Positions 36,715 to 49,361 of a DNA stretch of 64,000 nt are shown here, in pieces. How positions within the stretch are numbered: the first letter of the stretch is position 1; the number at the start of each line of letters is the position of its first letter. The stretch is from Vandiemenella viatica (Eukaryota > Arthropoda > Insecta > Orthoptera > Morabidae): contig CM061919.1 in assembly GCA_031002005.1 (NCBI GenBank), positions 19,601,687 through 19,665,686 on the forward strand, read 5' to 3'. The position numbers and the translations under genes are program-made. A model generated the notes under the pieces. The model searched no databases. It worked only from the letters and a program-made list of their open reading frames with translations, and was not told the DNA's origin.

Positions 36715-36830
36715 GTGCAAACTCGCGAATGAACCATCCCATCATTCGCCAGGAGCGATCTGGGAAAACCATGGAAAACCCAGACCAGGATGGTCCAATC
36801 GCAATCTAAGTTCTCTCGCTCGATAACTCC
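36715..36830 (-). repeat. SINE-A fragment
   Basis: Body portion only: CATCCCATCATTCGCCAGGAG, GGAAAACCATGGAAAACCCA. The head beyond the B box is unrecognisable. Confidence 0.6.
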
Positions 36831-36859
36831 TTCGTATTCCACACCTTAATCGCTCGTGG

Positions 36860-37780
36860 AAAAAAAGATTATAGAAATGAATCGGTTCAGGCCGTGATTT
36901 CAGTTTTCTTATTTTCTTCATCATTCCTATATATGAATGTGGCTGGTAGTAACATTTGTTTGTCGTCATCCTGAAATAGGTCAGTCGTGAATTTTTCAAT
37001 CAGCTTCGGCCGAGAGAAACGTCATCGGTGCTTCCCAATCCAACTCCTTCCACCAATCCACCACTCCCTCCAGCAATCCATGTCGCCAATCGGGCGGCAT
37101 CTTTGGGCCGTCTCCAATGCATCCATTAACCCCTTCTGATAAGGACCCCATGCAGAACAACAATATTCTAAAATGATCTCTGCCTCCTAAGATGATTTAT
37201 CGCTGGATTCCATGCCATGCTAAGGTGGCATCCTGAATCCCTATTCACAATTCCATCCGCCAGGCGAATCTCCACGGATTCCTTTATCACACTGTCCGAA
37301 AAACCCTTGGCAAAGGTAACATTTTTGTCGCCTTGAATTCGTAGGTATGCCCTCCTTCGATACCGTGCAAGGCCATGGCCGACTTAGTGACTTGTCCCAA
37401 TCGTACACATATTGCATGTTCTAAACAACGCTGGAATACAGAGCGTGTGATCTGCCAATATATCGTTGCCCACATTCACAGGGAATCGAGTATATGCTGG
37501 GATGCCTAAGGCTCAACCCATCCTTAACATTGCGTAATAGGTCCCTTATCTTCTTAGGTGGGTGTAAGAATGTTTTAATTCCGACTTTAACATTCTGGTA
37601 ATCTTGGCTGAAACTGCCGCGGCATATGGTAGGAACGCATACTGGTCTTCTTGCTGCTTCTCCGTCCTGTTCTTCACTTTCTTGCGAAAAGTTCTATTAA
37701 TTTCTGCCTCACTGTATCGGTTCACATGGAATGTACGTCATAAATGGCCCAGTTCAGCCGGAAGACTGCAAACAGAGACC
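36860..37780 (-). pseudogene. Penelope-like element, C-terminal GIY-YIG part
   Basis: On minus: VGIKTFLHPPKKIRDLLRNV, GLSLRHPSIYSIPCECGQRYIG (GIY-YIG nuclease core), then, after a frame change, ICVRLGQVTKSAMALHGIEGGHTY. These are the linker and the first half of the GIY-YIG endonuclease of Penelope-like retroelements. The copy is 5'-truncated around 37800, where a second Penelope on the other strand begins, giving a head-to-head pair. Confidence 0.85.
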
Positions 37781-37959
37781 TTTTAAGCGTGGACGCTTCA
37801 AATAATCCGACAATTCGCCGGAAGATTGAACCGGAGACAGGAATCGAAACGTCGCTCTACATTGACGTGCTATCTCGGTGGAAAGCACTAGAAGATTTTA
37901 CGTAACTGATTCACCGAGAAAGCTTACATTCGTTCATCATCAGCCGTTACGGGGAGGAG
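37781..37959 (+). repeat. Penelope terminal region between the two copies
   Basis: Contains CGGAAGATTGAACCGGAGAC then CAGGAATCGAAACGTCG, a worn form of the CTGANGA...GAAAC pattern in Penelope terminal repeats. It serves as the leader of the plus-strand copy. Confidence 0.5.
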
Positions 37960-39823
37960 ATGTATCGCAGTGTCAATCAACCGGGTACACTGCGGGTGAA
38001 GAAGGCCAAGTTGCCTAGATCACTGGCCTTCCTCGAAAGGTGCCGTGACGAGGAAATAGTTCCAAGCTTCACTGAAATTAAACATCACATAAAATCAGCA
38101 TCAGCAACCAGAATTTTTCGTCGAGCCAGCCGTGCCTTGGTTCGCGAGAGGAGCCATTTTACGAGGGAGGAGTTGGATTTTTTTTTTTTTTTTACTGCTT
38201 TACGTCTCTCAACAGCGAGGTCTTTAGAGACGGGAAAGGAATGGGAAGGAATTTGGCCATGGTCTTTTTAAGGAAGCATCCCGGCATTTGCCTGGAGTGA
38301 TTTGGGAAACCATGGAAAACCCAAATCTGGATGCCCGGACGGGGATTCGAACCGCCGTCCTCCCGAATGCGAGGCCAGAACACTATCTGTTACACCACTA
38401 CACTCGGTAAGGAGTTGGATCGTACAGCGAAATCTCTTTTGGCCTGCCACATAAAATTGGCCAAGGACATCTCTCCGCATGCCTGGGAGTGGGTTTGATC
38501 GCTGCACTACGGTGGAAAGCTACCACAAGGCAACTGGTGAAGTTTATCTCCTATCTATCAATGCTCGTGACCAGACAAACAACCACCGGCAAACCGTTAT
38601 CAATCTGACACGCATGGTACTGGAGCCAGATGCTGAAGCTGTGCTTTCATGGGATTTACAATTTGCACCAACACCAAGAAGTGTTCCCCACGTCGAAATC
38701 ATCAGTCAAGTGGAGCAGGCCATCCGTAACTTGCCAGCGGAAGCGGCGGAAGAAATTAGGCGTGAAACTATCCGCATCTTCGAGAAGACTCGGCCCGGCG
38801 GCGGAGTGGAGAGCACTTACGGAGTTACGGCAGAACGAGGACAGTCATTCTGCCGGCAGATAATGGAAACTCTACTGTCCTCATGACAACACATGACTAC
38901 AGGCAGAAAATATACACCATTTCGGATGATGAAGCATATGTTATACTAACTCGCGATCCGACTTCGTCAATAGTGAGGTGACAATGTTACGTCTGAAAGT
39001 TTCGGGTCTTCCGCCGGAAACAATTAGAAGACTACAATCCAGAGCTCCGATACCTCCAAGGATATATGGTTTACCTAAAGTACATAAAGAGGGAATTCCA
39101 TTACGATCTAAGGTGAGTGCCATTGGCTCGCCTACATATTCTTTGGACAAATATCTCGCCTGGATGTTGAGTTCAATAGTGAGTAAATTTGCTCGCCATG
39201 TGCGGAATTCAACTGAGTTGATTGGCACATTAAAAGAATTAAGATTAGGTCCTAATGATATCATAGTTAGTTTAGATGTGGTGTCCATTTTCACGAGGGT
39301 TCCTCTGGCTGATTCTTTGAAACTCCTCGGATAACATTTCGATCCACCGATGGTAAAATTTTTTCCGCCATACTCTGGCTTCAACGTACTTCTTTTGAGA
39401 GGGAATTATTTTAAACGTGACGGGGTGGCCATGGGTTCGCCAGTATCCCCAGTGGTCGCCAACATGTTTATGGAATATTTTGAGGACACCGCTCTTGAGA
39501 GTGCACAACTTCGACCAACTTCATTTTACATATACGTGGATTATACGTTTGTGACATGGCCGCATGGAAGAGAGAAACTGGATGAATTCCTTGAATATTT
39601 TAATGGAATTAATGATATCAGATTTACGATGGAGTTAGAACGGGATGGTTGTCTGCCTATCCTGGATATTTTAATTACAAGGAATCCAGATGGCACTCTG
39701 GGGCACCGTGTTTACAGAAAGCCCACTCACACCGACTTATATCTTGGGGCGCAGAGCTACCACCATCCTGCTCAACGCACACCGAAATGTCAAAAGTGTT
39801 GTGGTGACTCTATTCAAATATGA
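37960..39823 (+). pseudogene. Penelope-like element, N-terminus and RT
   Basis: The frame opens at ATG 37960 and runs (FLERCRDEEIVPSFTEIKHH, FTREELD) into a SINE-A. Beyond the SINE the same frame resumes (RTAKSLLACHIKLAKDI), then frames shift. Further on: LSWDLQFAPTPRSVPHVEII, PPRIYGLPKVHKEGIPLR, SLDVVSIFTRVPLADS, GVAMGSPVSPVVANMFMEYF, then the catalytic site YVDYTFV (39533-39544), where the family has YVDD, and VYRKPTHTDLYLG. It ends near 39823 before the GIY-YIG domain. Frame breaks, the lost second aspartate and the missing nuclease make it inactive. Confidence 0.9.
38179..38409 (-). repeat. SINE-A inside the Penelope frame, with target duplication
   Basis: AGGAGTTGGAT flanks it on both sides (38168-38178 and 38410-38420). 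On minus the head is ACCGAGTGTAGTGGTGTAAC, B box GGTTCGAATCC and a full body. The T run at 38179 is the tail seen from the plus strand. Removing it joins the Penelope codons in frame, so the frame was open there when the SINE landed. Confidence 0.95.
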
Positions 39824-40466
39824 ACTTTCGTTTGAATTATATGATGGTCAGTAAATTTTTTTAGGCTTCTAGCAACATTTTTAAAAAGTTCATAACTTTA
39901 TTTTTAAATTAAAGTTTGATCTACTGTATAACAGTAGTACATAAAATTCTACAATTAACTCTGCATTACACACATGCTACACATTTTCAGATGAGTTTAC
40001 GAATTGGCATCTTTTAAGTCCATTTTATAATTAAAGAAATTCTTATCCAATGGCTGCGCTACTTCACAATGATTCATGAAGTTACAGAAAAGTTATCGAT
40101 GTATAAATGGTAAGGAAAGATAAATTATACCTACAGGACACTAACATCACACAGCTCTACACACATCCTCCAACAACATTTCGATGTTTTATTATATTGA
40201 ATTTATCCCGAAAGAGTTAAAACATGAGTTGGAATTACTTGAAGGACTGAAAGAGTCCGATCAGGTAACTAGGTTTACTGCAATACCACTGTAACTTCTG
40301 ATTATTCAGCACGTTCCTTGACAGTACCTCAAAGTTACTCCACTAGGTCAACATAAGATGTCCCAGAAGTAGTTACACACTTTTTGGTCAAATATTAATC
40401 AATATTTACCAAAATCTCAAGAAACAGATGCTATTATTTTCTTCACACACTGAACGACACATCTAG
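39824..40466. other. No recognisable gene
   Basis: AT-rich sequence without motifs; the Penelope similarity stops abruptly at about 39823. Confidence 0.45.
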
Positions 40467-40697
40467 CGTTGTAAGTGAGTGTTAACGCTCTGGTCTCGCA
40501 TTCGGGAAGACGCGGTTTCGAATCCCCACACAGGCATCCAGATTTTGGTTTTCCATGGTTTCCCTAAATCACTCCATTCGAATGCCGGGATGTTTCCTTC
40601 AAAATTCCATCGCAAAATTCCTTCCCGTTCCTTGCACCCAGTCCTTTCCCGCCACTGATGACCCGACGTCGACGAGGTGTAAATCCATAACCAAAAA
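40467..40697 (+). repeat. SINE-A copy
   Basis: Head GTGAGTGTTAACGCTCTGG, B box GTTTCGAATCC, body through CATGGTTTCCCTAAATCACTCC to GTCGACGAGGTGTAAATCC. Confidence 0.9.
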
Positions 40698-40822
40698 AAC
40701 TGCTGGAGGACGCAGGCTTGAATTCTCGTTCGGCTGTTCAGATTTCACATGGTTTTTAGAAATTGCTCCAGGTCATTGTTCCATCGAAATCGGCGTTGAA
40801 GAGGGGTAATGCTACAAACAAA

Positions 40823-40870
<48 letters not shown>
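40698..40870 (+). repeat. Second SINE-A fragment with A47 tail
   Basis: GGAGGACGCAGGCTTGAATTC starts a shortened, diverged copy directly after the previous one. It ends in 47 consecutive A (40824-40870), unusually long for the window and compatible with a younger tail. Confidence 0.7.
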
Positions 40871-40874
<4 letters not shown>

Positions 40875-41907
40875 TCCTGTCGAAGGAACAGACGTGGCTT
40901 CATTATGGAGGGAAAGGTTTTGCAGTCTTATGGAGAGAAAGATTTGGCAGTCCTCCACTACTTTCACTATTACTATTTTAAGATAAAGTTAACAGTCCAA
41001 GTATCATCCAGAACCAGAAATGGTTGGAAAAAACCTGATGCATTGACGTCAGTGTGACATACATTTTCCCCACTCACCTGCCTTCTCTTTTCATTTTGAT
41101 GTGGCTGAAACTTTTCTCACTCCAAATAATTTGTGCCAAACCGATTTATTGTTGCTGTAGGAATGTGTCAGTTCTTCTCAATCCACTGAACTATAAATCT
41201 TTTTACTATAGCCACCAGCTGAAATACCTTGTCAACTTTCTCCTGAGTAACAGTCTTCTCCGGCATTCATGCACAGGGATAACCTTCTTGTTGCTTGCGG
41301 CTGTACTGACAATGCGAGTCTGTCAATTGTAAAATTCAGGTTCCATTCATACTGTGGGTTATGAAAGCTCATGGCCAAAGTTGTAATGTGGCAAGGCATA
41401 AATATGCACTTCATCGCCGTTGTCGAGAACATCGGCAATGAAGTATTCCGTTGTATTGAAATATTTTCTACTTTACGGAGATTGTAGGGGTGTTTGGTAA
41501 GTTCTCTACCTTATAAGCCTACCATCACCTGATCGCGTCTTGCTGCTGGCAACTTTTTTTATTGATTCAAATGTGTATACAGAAAATTCATTCAATTAGT
41601 TTCGACAATTAAGCATATAATAAGTTTTTAAATGCCGTTTATTAGTAAAAACCTTTTGAACTTCGTTATATTGTTCACAAACAAATCTGTATATCAAAAG
41701 TAGAAATATTTTCTGTGGCAGGTATGAAATACAAATATCGTTACTCGACGGATACAGTTGGAGCTCAGATGTTGAATCACGCACTAGGTAAGGGGAGGGT
41801 CAAAACGAGACGCCGTTAAGGCATTTAAAAAACTTTTTATATGGGTAATTATTGAAACTTATTGCCGGGAAATATCTGTTTACATTTTTGAATTAATAAA
41901 TAACAGA

Positions 41908-41985
41908 AGTTGTGCGTTTCGGGATTCGATCCGGCGACGACGAGCTTATAAATCAGACAGCGTGCTCGCTGCGCCACGCACCCTT
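41908..41985 (-). repeat. tRNA-like segment (pseudo-tRNA or SINE head)
   Basis: On minus GGGTGCGTGGCGCAGCGAGC resembles a tRNA 5' half with A box, and CCGGATCGAATCCCG the T arm with B box. The acceptor stem pairs only partly, so a working tRNA is unlikely. Confidence 0.55.
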
Positions 41986-42771
41986 GTAAATTTCCCTAAC
42001 GTATAAAATATTTGAACATAACGGAATATTTAAATGCCGATTTTCTTAACAACGGCGAAGAAGCGCATGTTACTGCTTATCTCTGTCGACGAGCTTTTGT
42101 TACACACTGAATTAATTGAATCTGAATATCACGATTGGCGGGCTCCCCTTGTCAGATATCCACATTTTAATTGTGCTTTAGAACAATCACTTTCCCAAAA
42201 TCTTGGCACCATGTCCACATCAACAACCTTTTGAGATGTATCTTTGTTAAACAAATAATTATTCCCAAAATTAATTCCTTTGTTCTTTATTTAAAATAAA
42301 AGGTACACTTCTCTGCTTTAAATCCCTTGGAAGAAAACAATTGCTAGTTTCAGGATTATGTATACCTGGATGACTTTCTAGAATAGACTAAATAATTATA
42401 TTAAATTTTACTGTGTTGTACTATTTCGTTTTCATAGTCTTGACACAAACTTTGAGGAAAAGTAATCAGGATGCGAATGAAGATTAGGAAAACGAACAAA
42501 AGTTAGTTATTATTGGTGACTACTAACACAAAGCAATCTCAAAAAGGATGGTGTAATTTAGAATAAAACTTCGTGCATATGGGACAGGTTGGAAAATATA
42601 TTGTAGACAAAAAGGAGGAGGGAAGTAAAAAAACAAGTTGGATCCAAAACCGCCTGAAATACCTGTTTAGCAACATACTGCTAACTTCACAAACTTTGCT
42701 CGCGACACGCTTTCACAGAAGCTAACTAAACGGGACCACTGATATATGTGTAAGTTAATGGAAACGCCTAC

Positions 42772-42830
42772 GCACACACACACTAACACACACACAGAGA
42801 GAGAGAGAGAGACAAACACAAAAACAGTTT
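42772..42830. repeat. (CA)n(GA)n microsatellite
   Basis: Interrupted CA repeats pass into GA repeats. Confidence 0.9.
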
Positions 42831-43461
42831 TTAAAAGTTTGCGGTCGGTGCAGGGTGCCACTTTATTCCTGAAGACTGTAATTAGAGCTCCGAAATTTCA
42901 ATGACTTTCAGCGGCTGTCAGTTGTGTACCAGCGGCCAACCCTGCCGAATTAACATTCTTCAAAGAGGCGTTCATTAAAACTCATGTTGCAGTGCTTAGA
43001 AGACCAGTTTTTCTTGACTGTATTGAAACTTATAGCATCATCCTGATTGACTGTTCCATTTCACTGCAAAAATTACCTGCGATACATTTAGCAATATATT
43101 ACTTGTGTTTTCTATATATTTTGATTTTGAATTTAGTAGATAGAGGCTTACTGGTTAAATAGAGCTATCCAGTCACAGGATGAATTTTTTAGAGAAACTT
43201 GCTGATATTTAGAGTTGAATGATATACGTGTGAATGAAGCGATGAGAATTTATAAAATGTTCTGGAATTAACGGAGAGTTAAAGTCGAATGATATGTCCC
43301 TCCAGATACATTTTTCATTACATGGAGCTTAGAGATGTTATGCTTAAGAAATGAATCACCCGAAATACAGAAAGCTGTGGATGAAATATCCGACAGTGTG
43401 ATTCTTCAATGGATGGAGATATGATCCATTACTGTTTTCGCAAAGAAATGGAGTGAATATA

Positions 43462-43690
43462 TATTTTTTTTAACTGCTTAACGTCTCCTATAACAACTAG
43501 GTCTTTAGAGACGGGAAAGGATGGGGGCAAGGAATGGGAAGGAATTCGGCCATGGCCTTTTGAAGGAAGCATCCCGGCATTCACCTGGAGTGATTTGGGG
43601 AAACCATGGAAAACCCGAATCTGGATGCCCGCCGTCCTCCCGAATGCGAGGCCAGAACGCTAGCCGTTACACCACCACGCTCTGTGGAGT
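43462..43690 (-). repeat. SINE-A lacking its B box
   Basis: The copy matches the consensus closely, but in the head GGATGCCC is joined directly to GCCGTCCTCCCG: the 16 bases carrying the B box are missing. Without the B box it should not be transcribed by RNA polymerase III from its own promoter. Confidence 0.9.
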
Positions 43691-45972
43691 TGTCAGATTG
43701 TGCAATTGTCTCGACCTAGTCTCTGATGCCAAAGCGCCAATTACTTTAAGAAAGAGTGCACAGGACCTCATACAGTAGGAAGTTTGTGCAATAGGCACAC
43801 AAACCTCAAATTAACTCCTCAAATATAAGATAAAAAAAAAGACGATTTCCCTAACTACTAGGTACAAACCACTACAAGGAGCATTCTGTCAAACCCAGCC
43901 ACGTTAAAAATTGTTTAATGACGAGCGAAAACAGTACATACTGATATGCTGAATAGTCTGTCGAGTTTTGTCTAAATTGACAAGAATTCATAATCTTTAA
44001 TTTGCTGTATTAAATTGCTTCTAATAGTGGCTTCTTTCGGTAGCGAGAATGTGGAAGGTTTCAGTGGTGTATTTACTGGCTAGTAACCTCTTCTCTTTAT
44101 GTACGAGAAAGCATTGTGTGTAAATCTAATTTTCATTCTGATATAGTTCTAATAAATTAGTTTCCAGTTTCGTTTGGTTAAGAACCTTCCCAAAACATAT
44201 TTTATACTGCTGTGCCAATAAACTACCTGAAACACAGTTGCACCAATAAAGTTCAAGTACTACTTTACTCCCAATGAAGAAGTAATTCAACTTTGTTGTT
44301 TCACTACCAAAAAAAAAAAAAAAAATATCCATATGAATACGCAAATAATGATAATAAAATTTAAATATATGCGTTATCAGAAGCTTAAGCTCTTTGCTTG
44401 AGGGCATTTGGTTTTTTATTGCATTATTGAATTTTATTAATTTGAGTCAATTTTCGAACGAGGCTTTTCCTCGAGGTTTCTCACCACATCGTTAGCATTC
44501 AAAAGTTGTCGCTTTGCGCCAACTTCCGAATTATGTCGTCTTACCAGTTTATGCAAGTCAAATGAAAATATCTGCATTAAAATAACTGTCTATTACCATC
44601 TTTTGTGAGGCCGTCAGAAAAAATTAGCCAACCGTTGCTGTTATCAAGAATCCTGAAATGCAGTCATTTTGAAAAATGAAACTTGCGAGGCCAATTTCGT
44701 ATTACTCAGTGCTCTAATCACTGAAATTTGATGTACAATTGATTCACAGTTTTTAACACAAATAGCAATTTCACGCAGTTCCCCGTGCGGATAATGTTTG
44801 CTAATGTGTTGGGGTTTTTTTTTTTTTTTTTTTTTAGCATCGAAGCATAAACTTTTTAAATTTAGTTTCTTGGAAACCTACACCATAAACGAAATTCCAC
44901 GATTTCTTAACTTTGATGGAATGTTAATATTTGACGTAATTGGTTACTAGTTACTCTTTCCGTGCATTCAGAAAATTGAAGAGCATAATTATGTAGTCAA
45001 ACACAATATTATCTATACTCTAAAGGGTGAAGTATTTATTTGTATTGTAGGGTGATCGTTATGATCTGAGATAAGGTACATTGTTCCCGGTACGAACGAA
45101 TTATCATTTCTTGCTCCGCTTCCCGGTCACGCAGAATCATATGATACGTCACAGATTTTAATCTGGACAGTAAGTTTTCAAACAGTGGAACTCTTATCCA
45201 AACTGTTTCAGTAGTTTACTCCTGGTCAGAAGTAGGGGCACACGAAGCCTTCTTTCTTGTTTGTCGCAGCACAGATCATTATACCCGAGCGGGGATCGAA
45301 CTGACGTATTACAACTTGCCAGTCTAGAACTCACCCGTCTCACTTGCTCTGATTCTATGGTTAATGGTTCGGGCGTTTTCAGCCGCAAGTCGCGAGTAAC
45401 CTGGTACGTAAATGAATTTCAAAGTTCTCTTAGAACTTGGAAAGAAGAAGTATTATGTAGACGGGGACGCATCCCCTGTGCGAGGAGCGGTGCACCTGGG
45501 TAAATGCTTCAGGGACGCAGCTGGCGTAAACGAATTGGCCCCCTACAAAATTAAATCATAAAAGCACTTCCCAGGAGGAGCCAACTTCCGCTCACGCACA
45601 GCGACTTGCCAATTATTCGCCAGATACAAGCCTCCACCAGGCGTCTCATTTTCAGGGAAAAATCAGTATGGAAAATCACTGAAGTCACTCAGAAGTTGTC
45701 AATGATTGAACCCATAAAACGAACGTTTAAAAGCAACCGTCACTAATTTTCCCGATAACGCCGATAAGAATGGATCACAAATGTACCAAGTTAATATTTT
45801 TATATTTGGACAGAAAGGTTCTTAACCTTAGTCCAATAATTACATAAAACTACACCTTGCAACATTTAATTTTACAAAAAGGATTCTGATAATTACAATG
45901 ACATCATGGGAGCCATAACTAGTTCTTCTGATACAGACCAGCAAGGAAACACATGAATATAAGTGTTGCAAG
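43691..45972. other. No recognisable gene
   Basis: A T run at about 44813-44836 and an A run near 44310 are the only distinct features. The open frames (93 codons at most) lack motifs. Confidence 0.4.
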
Positions 45973-46679
45973 CAGTGCTAGAAATTCGTTTGTAAATTCA
46001 GGCGTATTTGTTACGCCTAACTTTCAGACTCAGGCGTAAAATGAAAATGTCAGGCGTAATTATATTATAATTATGAAAATACAGGTATTATAGCTTACAA
46101 CCTACTCCAACACAATTTAAAATTGTAAATAGGCCCAGAAAAAATTAATATGGTTTGCATATGTGCAATACATCATAGGGCTACACCAAAATTGTGAAAT
46201 AATTTAACATGTTATTGATTTCATTGTACTTTGACAGTAACTTTTGAATTTTACACAATAATCTTCACCTCAGAGGATTAATTCCCAAAAATTTTCGATT
46301 TTTTTCCGGATTCATCGCCAGAGGATTATTTCTTTTTAATACAAATAAGTCAATAATTAAAATAAAAATTGTAAAATATTTTCCTTGATGTACAAATTTT
46401 AAGAATAATTTGATTTCACAGTTTCTGTGTACGATTTATCGGCAAGATCGCAGAAACAAAACCATTCAATTTATTGAATATATCGTAGCTGAATAGTAAA
46501 TGCAATGATTCCCCACTTTAAATATCAGGAAAAATGTCTTACGGCCGTACCTGAAGTGCTGTATTTTTGAATAAATTTGGATATTGATTGTCTTCACTAT
46601 TATCGCTGTATACTCTGTTCCAAAGCTGGCGACTTGATAGAGGTTTCTTGTCCTTACCATATATTTTACAGCGCAGAAA

Positions 46680-48110
46680 TTATTCAGAAGCTTGTTGTTT
46701 GCTTATGGTCACTGCTGCAGGTAAATCCTTGAGGACCTCTTCAAACTCCTTTACTCCATAAATTAATATATCCTCATTTGGAATGTTAATTGCATCAAAA
46801 ATATATATTTTTTTAAACATGCAATTACTTCGAAGATCTTTGAAGTGTTTTGTTAATCCTGTGAAGAAATTTCTGATTATATCTTCGCGATCACGTAAAA
46901 AAATCTGCAGACCTTCTTTACTCAATTTTATACTTTTATACTCACAAGTACCAGTACCCAAGTTACAGTCCTTATCAAATTGAGACACAGTTTCTCCATT
47001 AGCAGCAATTAAATTTTTCAATTTCATTTCGCAGATTGTAAGTTCAGACATCACTTTCTCAATGTTCGCCTTGTCATATTGAATACTTTTGGAAAATGTT
47101 GACAAAACATCAATTACATCAATCGGAAAGCACAAAAATATTATGAACCGCACTGATTTTAAAGTTTTTAAGTAGTTCGTCACTGTAGTTTTTGTCAGCA
47201 CAAAAGTCTTCAAAATATGAAACATTGATTGTGTAATTCCTGAGCAATGCTTTTAAAGCTCTGTTTTTTGAAGAAATCCACCTGATTGACAGGTGGTTAA
47301 CGACTGATTCATCCAATGCTTCAGCCAAATCTTTAAATTGTTTCTTATGCTTTGGACTTTTAGAAAAAAATTGTATACACCTTTAATTACTTTTTCGCAT
47401 GTTTGAGCGTAGTTTATATTACTGAGGCTACCAGAAACACTGTTTTATCCGATGAGGAATACAATGCACTGATATAATATTCCCGCACACGTTGCGCAAT
47501 TTTGCAACCACACCATTGCTAACACCCATATTAGCACTTGCCCCATCTAGACAGAAACCTACAAGTTTCTCTTTCCATTTTTTTTTAACTGCGTAATGTC
47601 TCTCAACAGCGAGGTCTTTAGAGACGGGAAAGGATGGAGGGGGCAAGGAATGGGGAGGAATTCGGCCATGGCCTTTTGAAGGAAGCATCCCGGCATTTTC
47701 CTGGAGTGATTTTGGAAACCATTGAAAACCCAAATCTGGATGCCCGGACGGGGATTCGAACCGCCGTCCTCCCGAATGTTAGGCCAGAACGCTAGCCGTT
47801 GCACCACCACGCTCGGTTCCTCTTTCCAAGAATCGCTATCGAATGTTTCATTTAAATTGTCCAATATACATTCGAATATGCTTTTAGCTGATCCGTCACT
47901 TAATGGCTTTAATTTTAAGAAATCTACTCGTTCCTGCCCTTTTTTAACAGATGCTACGAAGATGATTTCCACATTCTATTGTTTTTCTTGTAACAAACGT
48001 GGGTAATCTGTGAACGCGAAGTTGTCTTTTGAAATTGAGTAAGCAGTATTTAATAAAACACACATTTTTTGGTGTACTTTGTCACTCATGGCACTCAACG
48101 TAAGTGCTAA
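46680..48110 (-). pseudogene. hAT transposase (ZNF862/KIAA1586-like)
   Basis: Minus-strand frames give, in order: MSDKVHQKMCVLLNTAYSIS, a stop, VEIIFVASVKKGQERVDFLK, a SINE-A insertion, WKEKLVGFCLDGASANMGVSNG with CGNIISVHCIPHRI (the RNase H-like catalytic block with a DGAS motif), then KKQFKDLAEALDESVVN and LSIRWISSKNRALKALLRNY, and a 181-codon end frame (46680-47225). These blocks fit the hAT group that includes vertebrate ZNF862/KIAA1586-like proteins. I did not find a clear BED finger; coding traces before 48110 are frameshifted. The SINE, frame breaks and stops make it inactive. Confidence 0.85.
47578..47819 (-). repeat. SINE-A inside the hAT transposase, with target duplication
   Basis: CTCTTTCCA flanks both sides (47569-47577, 47820-47828). 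Head, B box GGTTCGAATCC and body are nearly at consensus. Confidence 0.95.
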
Positions 48111-48936
48111 CGGTGTCTGCAATGATTTTTTTTTTTTTTTTTCGCCAAATCTGCCGCACGCGAATTCTGATGGATTTCACTTTTTTCATGTTTTTATCTC
48201 TTTCTAATCTAGATATAACCTTTGCATTTACGAAACTCGTTACAGATGAATTCGCAAACTGTCTACAAACGACGCCTATTTTCGCTGAATTGTTGTATTG
48301 ATAACCAAGAAAAACTTTTTTGTCACTTACTTAATGTGTGTTTACCCACGGCATTAGTTGTCGATGTACTGGTGGTAACAACAGGCATAGTAGCTGATAA
48401 ATTTTGAACTGTTTTTGATCGTTTACTTGCTGGTTAACCTCCTGGATTGCGTGAAGTTGGAGCAAGCCTACTGGTAATAACTGAAGGGCCTGATGATTTG
48501 TAAGCAGCTGATGTTTCTTCATTTTCTGGCAGTCCTCGTTTATCGGTACTTGTAACACTTCTATCACCAATACTTGTCTTTACAAATGGTATAAGGTCAG
48601 TAATTTTACATCTTTACATCCTTTGCTAAGCGAATAACAGAGAAGAATAACGCAGACGCTAGAATTCTTTTTTTTTTCACTTCACGGTACTTCCCACTAC
48701 ACTGTTGCCACTTCTGAACTAGAAACGTATTATTGGAAACGACAAGAATTGAAATTAATTATTAGAATATAACCTTGAACATGCAAAACTGAAAACAAGT
48801 TCCGAAATGCAATTTTTTAAGTTTTGATGCTTAGGCGTATTTTCTACGCCTTTTGACGGAGATTGCAGGTGTAAAACGAAAATATTCAGGCGTAATTACG
48901 CCTAACGCCCTGTCAATTTCGAGCACTGGTTGCAAG

Positions 48937-49361
48937 GTCAAGGTGTTTCGGACAGTAATTGCCTTAACGTTATTCTTCTCTGTCACACGTATGCCACGCC
49001 TAGCTAACACGAACAGTCAGCGGGATTCTCCCGCCGTGGCCCCACAAGCAACAGAATAATGCGGAGGCGGTCTGAAATTCGTCTATGTTAATAGGAACAG
49101 GGCGCTTTCAGGCTGGAACACACGAATCACAGTGGTCGCGAGTTCACCAAATTGTACATAAATCACCAACGTGAGACGACTGTTGAGTCCGGCGCGGCGT
49201 CCCGTATTTCCAAGTACAGCAGCGCTGCGATATGCGGAAGACATAGCTTCACAGAACTGTAACACCACAGTCCTGATAGGCGGTGTAAAGCTTCCACACA
49301 CTAACACAGGGAATATCACACACTGCAGTCAGGTCACCACGTTGCAGGTGCGGGCGGCCGC
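48937..49361. other. Leader of the following gag element
   Basis: GC content rises from about 49000. The sequence is probably the 5' region of the jockey-type element; no start of the element could be fixed. Confidence 0.35.

Larger units (their letters stand above)
40871..43461. other. Intergenic with two small features
   Basis: No gene is recognised in 2.6 kb. A tRNA-like segment and a CA/GA microsatellite are listed separately; the remaining frames are short and without motifs. Confidence 0.4.
45973..48928 (-). mobile_element. hAT transposon with both ends and 8-bp duplication
   Basis: Terminal repeats are CAGTGCTAGAAATT (45973) and, on minus, CAGTGCTCGAAATTGAC (48928). The perfect 8-bp target duplication GTTGCAAG lies at 45965-45972 and 48929-48936. 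Subterminal GGCGTA/TACGCC motifs recur near each end. CAGTG ends and an 8-bp duplication are diagnostic of hAT. Length is 2,956 bp including a SINE-A. Confidence 0.95.

Noticed and set aside
38941..39384. 147-codon minus-strand frame
   Set aside because: Antisense of the Penelope RT.
41908..41985. Possible functional tRNA gene
   Set aside because: A and B boxes are present but the acceptor stem has several mismatches; better read as a SINE head or tRNA pseudogene.
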